A DNA stretch of 52,152 bases from contig CAYWUI010000023.1 in assembly GCA_964461435.1 (NCBI GenBank), positions 1-52,152 on the forward strand, read 5' to 3'. Position 1 is the first letter of the stretch, and every line of letters begins with the position of its first letter. This stretch comes from G020354785 sp964461435 (GTDB lineage: Bacteria > Bacteroidota > Bacteroidia > Bacteroidales > UBA10428). Positions 19,465 to 27,469 of the stretch are shown piece after piece. The translations under genes and the position numbers were made by a program. The notes beneath the pieces were generated by a model. It was not told the origin of the DNA. It did not search any database and worked only from the letters and a program-made list of their open reading frames with translations.

Positions 19465-21918
19465 TTATTCCTTTAATAAAGTCCTTGTACTGATATTCCC
19501 GTATATGTCGGTCAGCCTTAAAAAGTATGCTCCCTGTTTCATATCGCTTATATCGATCTGTAATGTGCCGGACTGTTTATTAACCACTGTTTTTATTTCT
19601 TTACCAAGCACATCCAGGATTGCTGCCTGTACCAGCATGTCTGCATCCGATATACAGATATAATCAGAGGCAGGCACCGGGTAAACGCTGAAATGTGATA
19701 TGTCAGTGGTCCCGATACCTGATGTGCCGATATATGAATACTCAACTTTTACCATTCCCTGTCCCGCCACAACAAATAGTTCTTTCCCGCTGAACGTTAT
19801 GTTATTAATAACGGGTTGCCATATATAGTCTCCTCCGCCTATTCCCAGCTTGAATCCCTCCAGCTGCCTTGTGCATGTCCATTTATCATCGCCGGCTGAC
19901 AGGTCGCCGTGGGTGCCGTCATCATATAACTTATAGTATATACCATCCATAAATATATAATTATCATCGCCCGGTATTTCCGGCGAATTATTGGCAACTT
20001 CAAATCTAACTGTTACCGGTCCGCCGTAATAAATTGACTGGTTGCCCGATATTTCGTCAAAATGCCAGATGCCCGTACCGGTATTGTAAGGCAGGAAAAG
20101 CAGATAGTCATAATTTATATTAAAAGCATCCTCAGGGAATTCAAATTCCAGCTCCTGCCAGAGCCCTGTATTTGTGTAGAGTGCAGTTGAGGCGATCCCA
20201 AACATAAAATCAGAGCTTCTCACGGGCATTACCATAAATAGTCCGCTAACGGTACTGCATGCATAAATTTTAACAGAAGTTATACTATCCGCATAGAATA
20301 CACCTCCTGCAGGTATCATATACCCCTCGAAGATACTGTTACCGCCTGCACCATATTTCACGATATTATCGGTGCCGTTATAGGCATCTTTAGCAGGATT
20401 ACCTGTTATAACATAGTTATCATCCCCGAGTGCTCCTGTTTTCGGTGATATGCTTTCAAAGTCACAATAAGTAAAGAACTCACCGGTATGAGGCGGATAG
20501 GGATTGTCTATTGTTTCAGTGCTGAATTCGACCACTCCGCAATCATCCATGGTGTTCCATGCCTCATTGCCTGTAGGTCCGTTCCCATCATTCATCCATG
20601 CAGTCCGTTTTCTTATGTCCTCACCCCCGTCGCGGTCCACCACATAAACATCAAATCCTATCTGCTTGCCGCCTGACGGGACCAGTTCATTTGAGAACTT
20701 GTTTTCGAGTGTGCTGAGGGGAAAAGCATACTCAAATATATAATCGGATTCATTGACGGCGTAACTGTATTCATAATACCAGCCCTGCCCTGAACTGCCG
20801 CTGAAAATAAAATTATCCAGACCTTCTTCAAAAGAAGGGGCGAATTGGTAATGTCCGTTACCAGGTGTGTAGGTACCCCCGCCATCTTTTAGAATACTAT
20901 TAACATCGAAATAAACTTCAACCTTGTCAGACATCCATTCCACCTGGGCCGGCTCACACCAGGGCGGACAGAAATCATCCTCCTCAACGGTAACCATCAA
21001 ATATATAGCATACTCATCCCATGCAGCCTGCCAGGTAGCAAGGTAGAGCGACGGCAGTTCAGACTGGAAAGGCTTCCCGATATCATTAGTTTCCACACCT
21101 GCCCATACAGCGTCGGGGTAGCCGTCTATTGCAGGAGCCAGTCCTTCCGGCAGCTTTTTAATATACGTATCGGCAGTAAGAGCAGAACTGCCGTAAATTG
21201 TCTCGGTGGTAAACTCTACTACGCCACAATCATCCATAGTGTTCCATGCCTCATCGCCCGTAGGTCCGAGTCCGTCATTTATCCATGTCATCCTCTTTCT
21301 TATATCCTCGCCCCCATCGCGGTCAATCACGTAAACATCAAATCCTATCTGCTTGCCCTCTGAAGGGACCAGTGCGTTAAAGTTCTCATCTTCAAGGCTG
21401 CTGAAGGGAAATACATACTCAAATACATAATCAGGTTCCTCAACATCGTAGGCGTACTGGTAATACCAGCCCTCCCATGAATTGCCGCTGAAAAAATAAT
21501 TATATATACCTTCTTCAAAAGTCGGTGCAAACTGGTAGTGGCCATTGGGATATCCGGCAGGTCCCTGTCCATCCTGTAAAATATCATTTACATCGAGCCA
21601 CACCTCGACCTTGTCCGACATCCAGTCCACCTGTGCAGGCTCACACCAGGGCGGACAATAGCTGTCTTCCATAACAGTAACCAGAAGAAATATTGCAGTG
21701 TCATTCCACGCCGCCTGCCATGTTGCCAAATCAATTGTCGGCACCTCAAACTGAAAGGGCTTCTCAATATAGTGCTCTTCGACGTCTGCCCATAGATCAT
21801 CGGTATAACCGTCTATATCCGGAGCAAGGCCTTCAGGCAGCTTATAAAAAACAGCATCCTGGGCTAAAGCGGACAAGGATAACAGGACTGAAATTGTGAA
21901 AAAATAAAACTTAGTCAT
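19465..21918 (-). CDS. Secreted tandem CBM9-like protein with T9SS sorting domain
   Basis: 817 residues. A signal peptide (1-19) is followed by two closely similar CBM9-type sugar-binding domains (about 21-245 and 253-490). Both contain KLPEGLAP.IDGY, LATWQAAW, CPPWCEPAQV and WMSDKVEV, and end with AWNTMDDCGVVEF. A third region (about 495-735) with beta-rich sequence and an EIPGDDNYIFMDG segment follows. The last 80 residues are a type A T9SS C-terminal sorting domain (SVYPVPASDYI ... GAYFLRLTD). It should be exported through the outer membrane and anchored or released at the surface. CBM9 family members bind reducing ends of xylan- or cellulose-derived sugars, which fits the neighbouring xylose genes. 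No catalytic domain is visible. The DNA of the two units is similar, indicating internal duplication. Confidence 0.85.
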   Translation of the reverse strand: MTKFYFFTISVLLSLSALAQDAVFYKLPEGLAPDIDGYTDDLWADVEEHYIEKPFQFEVPTIDLATWQAAWNDTAIFLLVTVMEDSYCPPWCEPAQVDWMSDKVEVWLDVNDILQDGQGPAGYPNGHYQFAPTFEEGIYNYFFSGNSWEGWYYQYAYDVEEPDYVFEYVFPFSSLEDENFNALVPSEGKQIGFDVYVIDRDGGEDIRKRMTWINDGLGPTGDEAWNTMDDCGVVEFTTETIYGSSALTADTYIKKLPEGLAPAIDGYPDAVWAGVETNDIGKPFQSELPSLYLATWQAAWDEYAIYLMVTVEEDDFCPPWCEPAQVEWMSDKVEVYFDVNSILKDGGGTYTPGNGHYQFAPSFEEGLDNFIFSGSSGQGWYYEYSYAVNESDYIFEYAFPLSTLENKFSNELVPSGGKQIGFDVYVVDRDGGEDIRKRTAWMNDGNGPTGNEAWNTMDDCGVVEFSTETIDNPYPPHTGEFFTYCDFESISPKTGALGDDNYVITGNPAKDAYNGTDNIVKYGAGGNSIFEGYMIPAGGVFYADSITSVKIYACSTVSGLFMVMPVRSSDFMFGIASTALYTNTGLWQELEFEFPEDAFNINYDYLLFLPYNTGTGIWHFDEISGNQSIYYGGPVTVRFEVANNSPEIPGDDNYIFMDGIYYKLYDDGTHGDLSAGDDKWTCTRQLEGFKLGIGGGDYIWQPVINNITFSGKELFVVAGQGMVKVEYSYIGTSGIGTTDISHFSVYPVPASDYICISDADMLVQAAILDVLGKEIKTVVNKQSGTLQIDISDMKQGAYFLRLTDIYGNISTRTLLKE

Positions 21919-22102
21919 GATTGCAATTATTTAACGACAGGTTAAGAGATCCAGTATAATTCAGGATTAAATGATAATTAGATTTAGCCTGAAAGAATTT
22001 TTTTACAAGATACTAAGTTTATAGTATATAAATGATTTTAACTTTGGCATTTTTAATAAAGCTTATGTAATTATTTGTAAAATTATATTCCGCAGGTTAT
22101 AT

Positions 22103-22128
22103 TTACGCAATCCTAAATACCAGCGTAA
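22103..22128. promoter_or_regulatory. Candidate operator upstream of the NUDIX regulator
   Basis: Inverted repeat TTACGC (22103-22108), 14 bases, GCGTAA (22123-22128), about two helical turns between half-site centres, ending 11 bases before the regulator ATG in the divergent intergenic region. The half-site GCGTAA also occurs just upstream of xylA (24502-24507), suggesting autoregulation and xylA control by the same protein. Motif assignment is inference. Confidence 0.45.
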
Positions 22129-22139
22129 CATTTTTTTAT

Positions 22140-22940
22140 ATGAAGCGTGCATTAAATCCACATATCTCTGTTGACTGCGTAATATTCGGGTTCAACGGCA
22201 ACAAATTACAGGTGCTGCTGATAAACAGAGATATGAGGACTGCCGGTACCACTGTGGACACCGCTGCCAATGTAAATACCGATGCAACTACATCTGATAT
22301 TGCCGGTGCGACTGCCTCCTGTAGCCTCAAACTGCCGGGCGATTTGATTATTAAGGGTGAGCCCCTTCATGAATCGGCAAGGAGAATTTTAAAGGAATAT
22401 ACCGGGCTGGACAATATTTTCCTCCAGCAGTTCGGTGTTTTTGACAATCCCGAAAGGCTCAGCGACGAAGAAAACCTGTGCTGGCTCAGAACGACATCGG
22501 GACTGCCTGATATCGACAGGGTAGTAACTATTGCCTATTACTCGCTAATAAAACTTGACATGAGCCACAGTACAGCATTGTCAATTGCTTATAATGCAAG
22601 GTGGTATCCCGTGGATGCGGTGCCCGGACTGATTTTTGACCATAATGATATACTTGAATCGGGACTTATGACTCTGAGGAAGGCTTTCCTTACTGACCCC
22701 CTGTGTTTTGAGCTCCTACCCGTTAAATTCACGGTGAACCAGCTTCAGAAAATCTATGAAATAATACTGGGATACAGGCTCGATAACAGGAATTTCAGGA
22801 AGAAGATAAACAGGCTTGATTATATTATTCCGCTTAACGAGAGGCAAAAAGGGGTGAGCCACAAGCCTGCAAGGTTTTATGTTTTTGATAAAAAAAGATA
22901 TAATAAATTTAAGAAAGCCCAGACCGGATTTATAATATAA
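22140..22940 (+). CDS. NUDIX-domain transcriptional regulator of xylose genes (NrtR/AraR-type)
   Basis: 266 residues: N-terminal NUDIX-like domain (1-165) and C-terminal winged helix (about 175-266; LPVKFTVNQLQKIYEIILG ... NRNFRKKINRLDYI). Sugar regulators of this family in the phylum bind a pentose signal through a non-catalytic NUDIX fold. Here the NUDIX box is degenerate: GDLIIKGEPLHESARRILKEYTGL keeps G and E at their spacing, but the REUxEE core is RILKEY, so hydrolysis is unlikely. An unusual Ala/Thr/Asp-rich insertion (about residues 35-62) interrupts the domain before LPGD. It lies 49 bases upstream of xylB and divergent from the CBM9-like gene. A xylose or xylulose effector is inferred from context. 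Confidence 0.85.
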   Translation: MKRALNPHISVDCVIFGFNGNKLQVLLINRDMRTAGTTVDTAANVNTDATTSDIAGATASCSLKLPGDLIIKGEPLHESARRILKEYTGLDNIFLQQFGVFDNPERLSDEENLCWLRTTSGLPDIDRVVTIAYYSLIKLDMSHSTALSIAYNARWYPVDAVPGLIFDHNDILESGLMTLRKAFLTDPLCFELLPVKFTVNQLQKIYEIILGYRLDNRNFRKKINRLDYIIPLNERQKGVSHKPARFYVFDKKRYNKFKKAQTGFII

Positions 22941-22989
22941 AATATGATACTAACACAATTAACTAACCATCTAAAACAAGTAATAAACT

Positions 22990-24471
22990 ATGTATTTACT
23001 AGGATTTGATGTTGGCAGCTCATCAATAAAAGCTAGCTTAATTGACGCCGAAACAGGCAGATGTGCAGGAACGTCCTTCCAGCCGAAGAAAGAGATGAAA
23101 ATGCTTGCCCTGAACCAAGGGTGGGCCGAGCAGGATCCGCAGGTATGGTGGGATAACCTGAAGCTTGCATTGTCGGATGTATTACGTGAATCAAAGGTCA
23201 GCGCCGGAGACATAAAAAGCATAGGTATCTCATACCAGATGCACGGGCTGGTAATAGTTGACAAAGATATGAAAGTGCTCAGGCCCTCGATAATTTGGTG
23301 TGACAGCAGGGCCGTGGAAGCAGGGAATAAAGCTTTTGACGAGCTGGGTCATAAGAAATGCCTTGAGAACCTCCTCAACTCACCGGGTAACTTTACCGCT
23401 TCAAAGCTGAAATGGGTCAGGGATAACGAGCCTGACATTTACAGGAAAATATATAAAATAATGCTTCCCGGGGATTATATCGCCGCACGCCTCACGGGCG
23501 AGATTAAGATGACAGTATCGGGACTTTCGGAAGGGATATTCTGGGATTTTAAAAATAATAAGCCCGCAGGTTTTTTATTTGACTATTTCGGATTTGACAG
23601 AGATCTCATTCCCGATATTATACCAACGTTCTCGGAGCAGGGTACAATAACAAGGGAAGTTGCAAGGGAGCTGGGCCTCTCGGAGAAAACAACGGTCAGC
23701 TACCGCGCCGGGGATCAGCCCAACAATGCCTTTTCACTGAACGTGCTTAATCCGGGAGAAATTGCCGCTACGGCAGGCACCTCGGGAGTGGTGTATGGCA
23801 TCAGCGACGAGATTAAATATGAGCCGCAGTCGAGGGTGAACACCTTTGCCCATGTTAACCATTCGGCAGGCAAGACGCGACTGGGGGTTCTTTTGTGCGT
23901 AAACGGTACGGGTATCCTTTATTCGTGGCTCAAGCACAATGTCATGGAAGGTAAGGACTATGATGAAATGAACAGCCTTGCAGCAGAGATACCTGTGGGC
24001 AGTGACGGATTGTATATCCTTCCTTTTGGCAATGGTTCCGAGCGCCTGTTGCTGAATAAAGATATAGGATGTACGTTTACAAATTTAAATTTCAACAGAC
24101 ATACGAGGTCCCATCTCCTGCGTGCCGCTCAGGAAGGAATAGTGTTTGCACTCAAATACGGGCTCGAGATCATGGAGAACATAGGCATCAGGCCGCGTAT
24201 AATCCGGGCAGGGCACTCCAACATGTTCCTCAGCGAAATATTCAGGAATACGCTGTCCGGACTCACAGGGGCATCCATCGAGTTGTATGACACCGACGGG
24301 TCAATCGGTGCTGCGAGGGGCGCCGGTGCAGGTTCAAAAGTATATAAAACTTACGAAGAGGCCTTCAGCAGCCTCAAAAAGATAGCAGAGGTCGAGCCCG
24401 ACATGAAGAACAAACAGCTTTATACAGATGCATATAATAAGTGGATAGCTGAACTGAAAAAGAGAATATAG
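22990..24471 (+). CDS. xylB: Xylulokinase
   Basis: 493 residues, normal FGGY-kinase length. It phosphorylates D-xylulose to xylulose 5-phosphate for the pentose phosphate pathway, in the cytoplasm. Seen: the N-terminal phosphate motif LLGFDVGSSSIKASLID, the sugar-contact region ISYQMHGLVIVD, SIIWCDSRA, the GDQPNNAF stretch with the catalytic Asp, AGTSGVVYG, and a C-terminal nucleotide domain. It follows the NUDIX regulator by 49 bases, likely in one transcript, and precedes xylA by 121 bases, which contain a second candidate operator. Codon usage is somewhat more G+C-rich than the neighbouring sensor genes. Confidence 0.95.
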   Translation: MYLLGFDVGSSSIKASLIDAETGRCAGTSFQPKKEMKMLALNQGWAEQDPQVWWDNLKLALSDVLRESKVSAGDIKSIGISYQMHGLVIVDKDMKVLRPSIIWCDSRAVEAGNKAFDELGHKKCLENLLNSPGNFTASKLKWVRDNEPDIYRKIYKIMLPGDYIAARLTGEIKMTVSGLSEGIFWDFKNNKPAGFLFDYFGFDRDLIPDIIPTFSEQGTITREVARELGLSEKTTVSYRAGDQPNNAFSLNVLNPGEIAATAGTSGVVYGISDEIKYEPQSRVNTFAHVNHSAGKTRLGVLLCVNGTGILYSWLKHNVMEGKDYDEMNSLAAEIPVGSDGLYILPFGNGSERLLLNKDIGCTFTNLNFNRHTRSHLLRAAQEGIVFALKYGLEIMENIGIRPRIIRAGHSNMFLSEIFRNTLSGLTGASIELYDTDGSIGAARGAGAGSKVYKTYEEAFSSLKKIAEVEPDMKNKQLYTDAYNKWIAELKKRI

Positions 24472-24503
24472 ATTTATTAACAATATTTCATAAAAAAGTT
24501 AGC

Positions 24504-24520
24504 GTAAAATGTACGTTTAC
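24504..24520. promoter_or_regulatory. Candidate operator upstream of xylA
   Basis: GTAAA (24504-24508), 7 bases, TTTAC (24516-24520) form an inverted repeat about 72 bases before the xylA ATG. It overlaps GCGTAA (24502-24507), the half-site seen upstream of the NUDIX regulator. The 12 bases ATGTACGTTTAC at 24509-24520 recur inside xylB at 24069-24080. Confidence 0.45.
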
Positions 24521-24592
24521 CTTTTTATATTTCGGTTAAATTATTATTTTTACAGTTTCTCAAAAAATTATTAATACAATAAACAAACAAAT

Positions 24593-25921
24593 ATGGAATA
24601 TTTAGTTGGTAAAAGAGAACACTTTCCCGGGATCGGAAAGATCAGGTTTGAAGGGAAAGAATCAAAAAATCCGCTTGCTTTCAGGTTTTATGATGAGAAC
24701 AAGGTTGTGGCGGGAAAGACTATGAAAGACCATTTCAGGTTTTCTATGGCTTACTGGCACACATTATGCGGGACAGGCAGTGATCCTTTCGGACCGGGGA
24801 CTAAGAAGTTCCCCTGGGATGAAAGTAGCGATGTCATCGAAAAGGCAAAAGATAAAATGGATGCAGCATTTGAGTTCATGACAAAAATGGGCATTCCCTT
24901 TTATTGTTTTCATGACTTTGACCTGGTAAATGAGGGCAGCACTATTGCTGAGTCCGAAAAGAGGCTGCAGACTATGGTCGAGTATGCAAAAGAGAAGCAG
25001 AAAGCATCGGGCGTGAAACTATTATGGGGCACTGCCAATGTTTTTTCCCATGAAAGGTATATGAACGGCGCATCCACGAATCCCGATTTCAATGTTGTCT
25101 GCTATGCAGGAACGCAGGTAAAGAATGCCATTGATGCCACTATTTCACTGGGCGGACAGAATTATGTCTTCTGGGGCGGCCGTGAGGGATACATGTCTCT
25201 TCTCAACACAAACATGAAGAGGGAAAAAGAGCACCTCGCAAGGTTCCTGACAATGGCAAGGGACTACGGAAGGAAAAACGGGTTCAAGGGCACATTCCTT
25301 ATCGAGCCCAAGCCTATGGAGCCTACTAAGCACCAATATGATTTCGACACAGAGACTGTCATGGGATTCCTCAGGCATTTCGGACTGGCAGGTGACTTCA
25401 AGCTAAATATCGAGGTTAACCATGCAACACTTGCTGGCCATACTTTCCAGCATGAGCTGCAGTGTGCTGCGGATGCCGGACTTCTGGGGAGCATTGATGC
25501 TAACAGGGGTGACTACCAGAACGGGTGGGACACCGACCAGTTCCCTATAAATATTTATGAGCTTATAGAGACAATGCTGGTGATAATCGAGGCAGGAGGC
25601 TTTACCACTGGAGGTGTAAACTTCGATGCCAAGACAAGGCGCAACTCAACCGACCTTGAGGATATATTCATCTCGCATATTGCAGGCATGGATGCTTTTG
25701 CCAGGGCCCTGCTTATTGCGTACGATATCCTGGAAAAGTCAGGTTACAAAAAGATGAGAAAGCAGCGTTATGCTTCCTATGACAGCGGTGATGGCAAGGC
25801 ATTCGAGGATGGAAAGCTGAGCCTCGAAAAGCTGAGGGAACTCGCGATAAAGAACGGTGAGCCCAAACAGATCAGCGGCAAACAGGAGCTTTACGAAGCA
25901 ATAATAAATCATTATATATAG
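24593..25921 (+). CDS. xylA: Xylose isomerase
   Basis: 442 residues, the length of the long class II xylose isomerases of this phylum. The metal-dependent cytoplasmic enzyme interconverts D-xylose and D-xylulose, the substrate of the upstream kinase. Seen: the catalytic-His region YCFHDFDLVNEG, WGTANVFSHERYMNGA, the signature VFWGGREGYMSLLNT, the metal ligands in LIEPKPMEPTKHQYDFD, IEVNHATLAGHTFQHE, SIDANRGD and GGVNFDAKTRR. It is preceded by a candidate operator and followed by a strong terminator, so it can be transcribed from its own promoter as well as by read-through from xylB. No xylose transporter gene is in the window. Confidence 0.97.
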   Translation: MEYLVGKREHFPGIGKIRFEGKESKNPLAFRFYDENKVVAGKTMKDHFRFSMAYWHTLCGTGSDPFGPGTKKFPWDESSDVIEKAKDKMDAAFEFMTKMGIPFYCFHDFDLVNEGSTIAESEKRLQTMVEYAKEKQKASGVKLLWGTANVFSHERYMNGASTNPDFNVVCYAGTQVKNAIDATISLGGQNYVFWGGREGYMSLLNTNMKREKEHLARFLTMARDYGRKNGFKGTFLIEPKPMEPTKHQYDFDTETVMGFLRHFGLAGDFKLNIEVNHATLAGHTFQHELQCAADAGLLGSIDANRGDYQNGWDTDQFPINIYELIETMLVIIEAGGFTTGGVNFDAKTRRNSTDLEDIFISHIAGMDAFARALLIAYDILEKSGYKKMRKQRYASYDSGDGKAFEDGKLSLEKLRELAIKNGEPKQISGKQELYEAIINHYI

Positions 25922-25960
25922 ATCTTCATATTAGCAGATCGTTTCAACTTTAAAATTCAG

Positions 25961-25987
25961 GCGCCCCTCAAGGGCGCTTTTTTTTGG
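25961..25987 (+). terminator. Intrinsic terminator after xylA
   Basis: GCGCCC (25961-25966) and GGGCGC (25972-25977) enclose a 5-base loop and are followed by eight or more T. It closes the xylose operon. Confidence 0.92.
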
Positions 25988-26157
25988 TTTGATAATTCCA
26001 TTAATGATTAAATTTTGCCAATAAGTAAAAAATACTTATTCCGGTTAATTCATGTAATTTATCCACATAAAATTCTACGAGGTTGATTTAAAAACATATT
26101 GCCCTTTTACTTTTAAGTAACCCCCCAAATGTTAAAATTCCGCCATAAGAAAATACC

Positions 26158-26409
26158 TTGCTTCCATCAGGTAATATCATGATAAATTCTGAAGGAAAAC
26201 GGGTATTGCTATTCGGTTCCAGTTTAAATTCCAAATATGAAAGTAATGATATTGATATAGGAGTCGAAGGAATTCAGTCTAAAGATTTTTTCAAATATTA
26301 CGGAGAATTAATAATCGGGCTTTCCAAGCCTGTAGATATAGTAGACATATCTGGTTCTTCAAAGTTTATTACTCTAATTAAAACGGAGGGGATTCCTTTA
26401 TATGACTGA
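26158..26409 (+). CDS. MNT-type nucleotidyltransferase antitoxin
   Basis: 83 residues from a TTG start (an internal ATG at 26179 is the alternative). It is a minimal nucleotidyltransferase: LLFGSSLNSKYESNDIDIG contains the GS (20-21) and the DxD pair Asp31/Asp33, followed by PVDIVDIS. In MNT-HEPN modules this protein neutralises the HEPN toxin, in studied cases by adenylylating it. The GS-to-DxD spacing is 9 residues rather than the commoner 10. The 3' end overlaps the next gene by 8 bases, and both together look like a complete module following the xylA terminator. Confidence 0.82.
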   Translation: MLPSGNIMINSEGKRVLLFGSSLNSKYESNDIDIGVEGIQSKDFFKYYGELIIGLSKPVDIVDISGSSKFITLIKTEGIPLYD

Positions 26410-26818
26410 TTATAGAGTTCGCATTGAAGCTGAATATGAAGCGATTGAGAAAACTCTTGCTTCATTTCCAAACAAGTCTGTTTCACAGTTATCAAAGCTT
26501 GAACTTGCAGGTGTTGTTGCACTGGTGCACAATTTTTATAATGGTATTGAGAATATTCTTAAACAAATAATTAATGCTAAAGGCTTAAAGATGCCTGATG
26601 GACCATCCTGGCATAAAGACTTACTGATAAAAGCAGTGGATACACGTATTCTCTCGAAAAAAGCAATTGATAAACTTAAAGATTATTTAGCTTTCAGACA
26701 TTTTTTCAGTCATGCATATACACTCGATCTTAATCCTCAAGAAATTGAGCCATTAGTCAAGAATATCTCAAAACTTTACCTGGATTTTAAAAAAGAGATA
26801 AGTAAAATTATTATCTGA
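26402..26818 (+). CDS. HEPN-domain toxin (HepT-like)
   Basis: 138 residues, all helical. The HEPN ribonuclease signature RX4HXY is intact (Arg99, His104, Tyr106 in RHFFSHAY). Tyr106 is the residue modified by the partner nucleotidyltransferase in studied systems. It overlaps the antitoxin gene by 8 bases, the usual coupled layout. It would act in the cytoplasm as an RNase when freed from its partner. No signal peptide, no other domain. The start is the ATG inside the overlap. Confidence 0.87.
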   Translation: MTDYRVRIEAEYEAIEKTLASFPNKSVSQLSKLELAGVVALVHNFYNGIENILKQIINAKGLKMPDGPSWHKDLLIKAVDTRILSKKAIDKLKDYLAFRHFFSHAYTLDLNPQEIEPLVKNISKLYLDFKKEISKIII

Positions 26819-26984
26819 CATATTATGCTTGATTTTCAAATGTTTTATTATTTTGTGAATATCTCCCCTTATTTTGTCAATAAACCCTATATCACTTCCC
26901 ATTACTATTTTTTCCCAATATTGGGATTGCTTTTTTTGATTTTGCGATGAAATTTGTATGTGCAGTTAAGCAGATTAGTTTTTT

Positions 26985-27251
26985 TTAAGTAACCGCATAC
27001 CTTTGGCCTCCCCAACTTGAGGTCACAAATTGTGACCTCAAGTTGCTAAATTCCTCTTCATTTAATTCAAACATAAAATGCTCGGGAAAGATATCGATAT
27101 TACGCCTAACTGCCTGCTTGAGCACTTTAGTTTCGACTTCATACAATTCTGCTAAATCGCGGTCCAACATTACATTTTTACCTCTTATAAGGTAGATTTT
27201 ACTCATTATTATTTCATAAGGTATGGCTATTAACTTTTTTTTCTTTGTCAT
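26985..27251 (-). pseudogene. ORF6N-domain protein, truncated after the N-terminal domain
   Basis: 88 codons. The ORF6N DNA-binding-type domain is recognisable (IYLIRGKNVMLDRDLAELY, LKQAVRRN.. FPEHFMFEL, LRSQFVTSSWGG). It ends at GGQRYAVT and stop, where relatives continue with a YAFTEQG-like segment and about 80 more residues, so the 3' part has been lost. ORF6N proteins are of phage/mobile origin and have no settled function. A 33-base perfect palindrome lies in the coding sequence (27013-27045). Confidence 0.75.
27013..27045. repeat. 33-base perfect palindrome inside the ORF6N gene
   Basis: Two 16-base arms (CAACTTGAGGTCACAA and its reverse complement) around a single central A, with no mismatch. 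It encodes the conserved NLRSQFVTSSW stretch, so part of the symmetry may be imposed by the protein sequence, but perfect symmetry over 16 base pairs also needs matched synonymous codons. Confidence 0.95.
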
Positions 27252-27372
27252 ACTTAATGTTTTTCATAAACAAAACTAATACTTAAAAATTGGGTATCAT
27301 AATTTGCAATAACTATTCAATCCCAACGGTCATAAGCCGGGTTGTCCATTTTATTTCAAACAAAGTCAACCG

Positions 27373-27388
27373 TTAAGCCATGGCTTAA
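27373..27388. repeat. 16-base perfect palindrome downstream of the HlyD gene
   Basis: TTAAGCCATGGCTTAA lies in the 220-base gap between the ORF6N remnant and the HlyD gene. It could be part of a termination structure (on the minus strand it is preceded by CGTTTT) or a protein-binding site. Nothing else is recognisable in this gap. Confidence 0.6.
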
Positions 27389-27469
27389 AAACGAAAAGAA
27401 ATAAAAATTATATTAATTTAATCTCGTTTGGAGGTCTAATCTTTATTTGTAAACTGAAATAAAAGTCTC

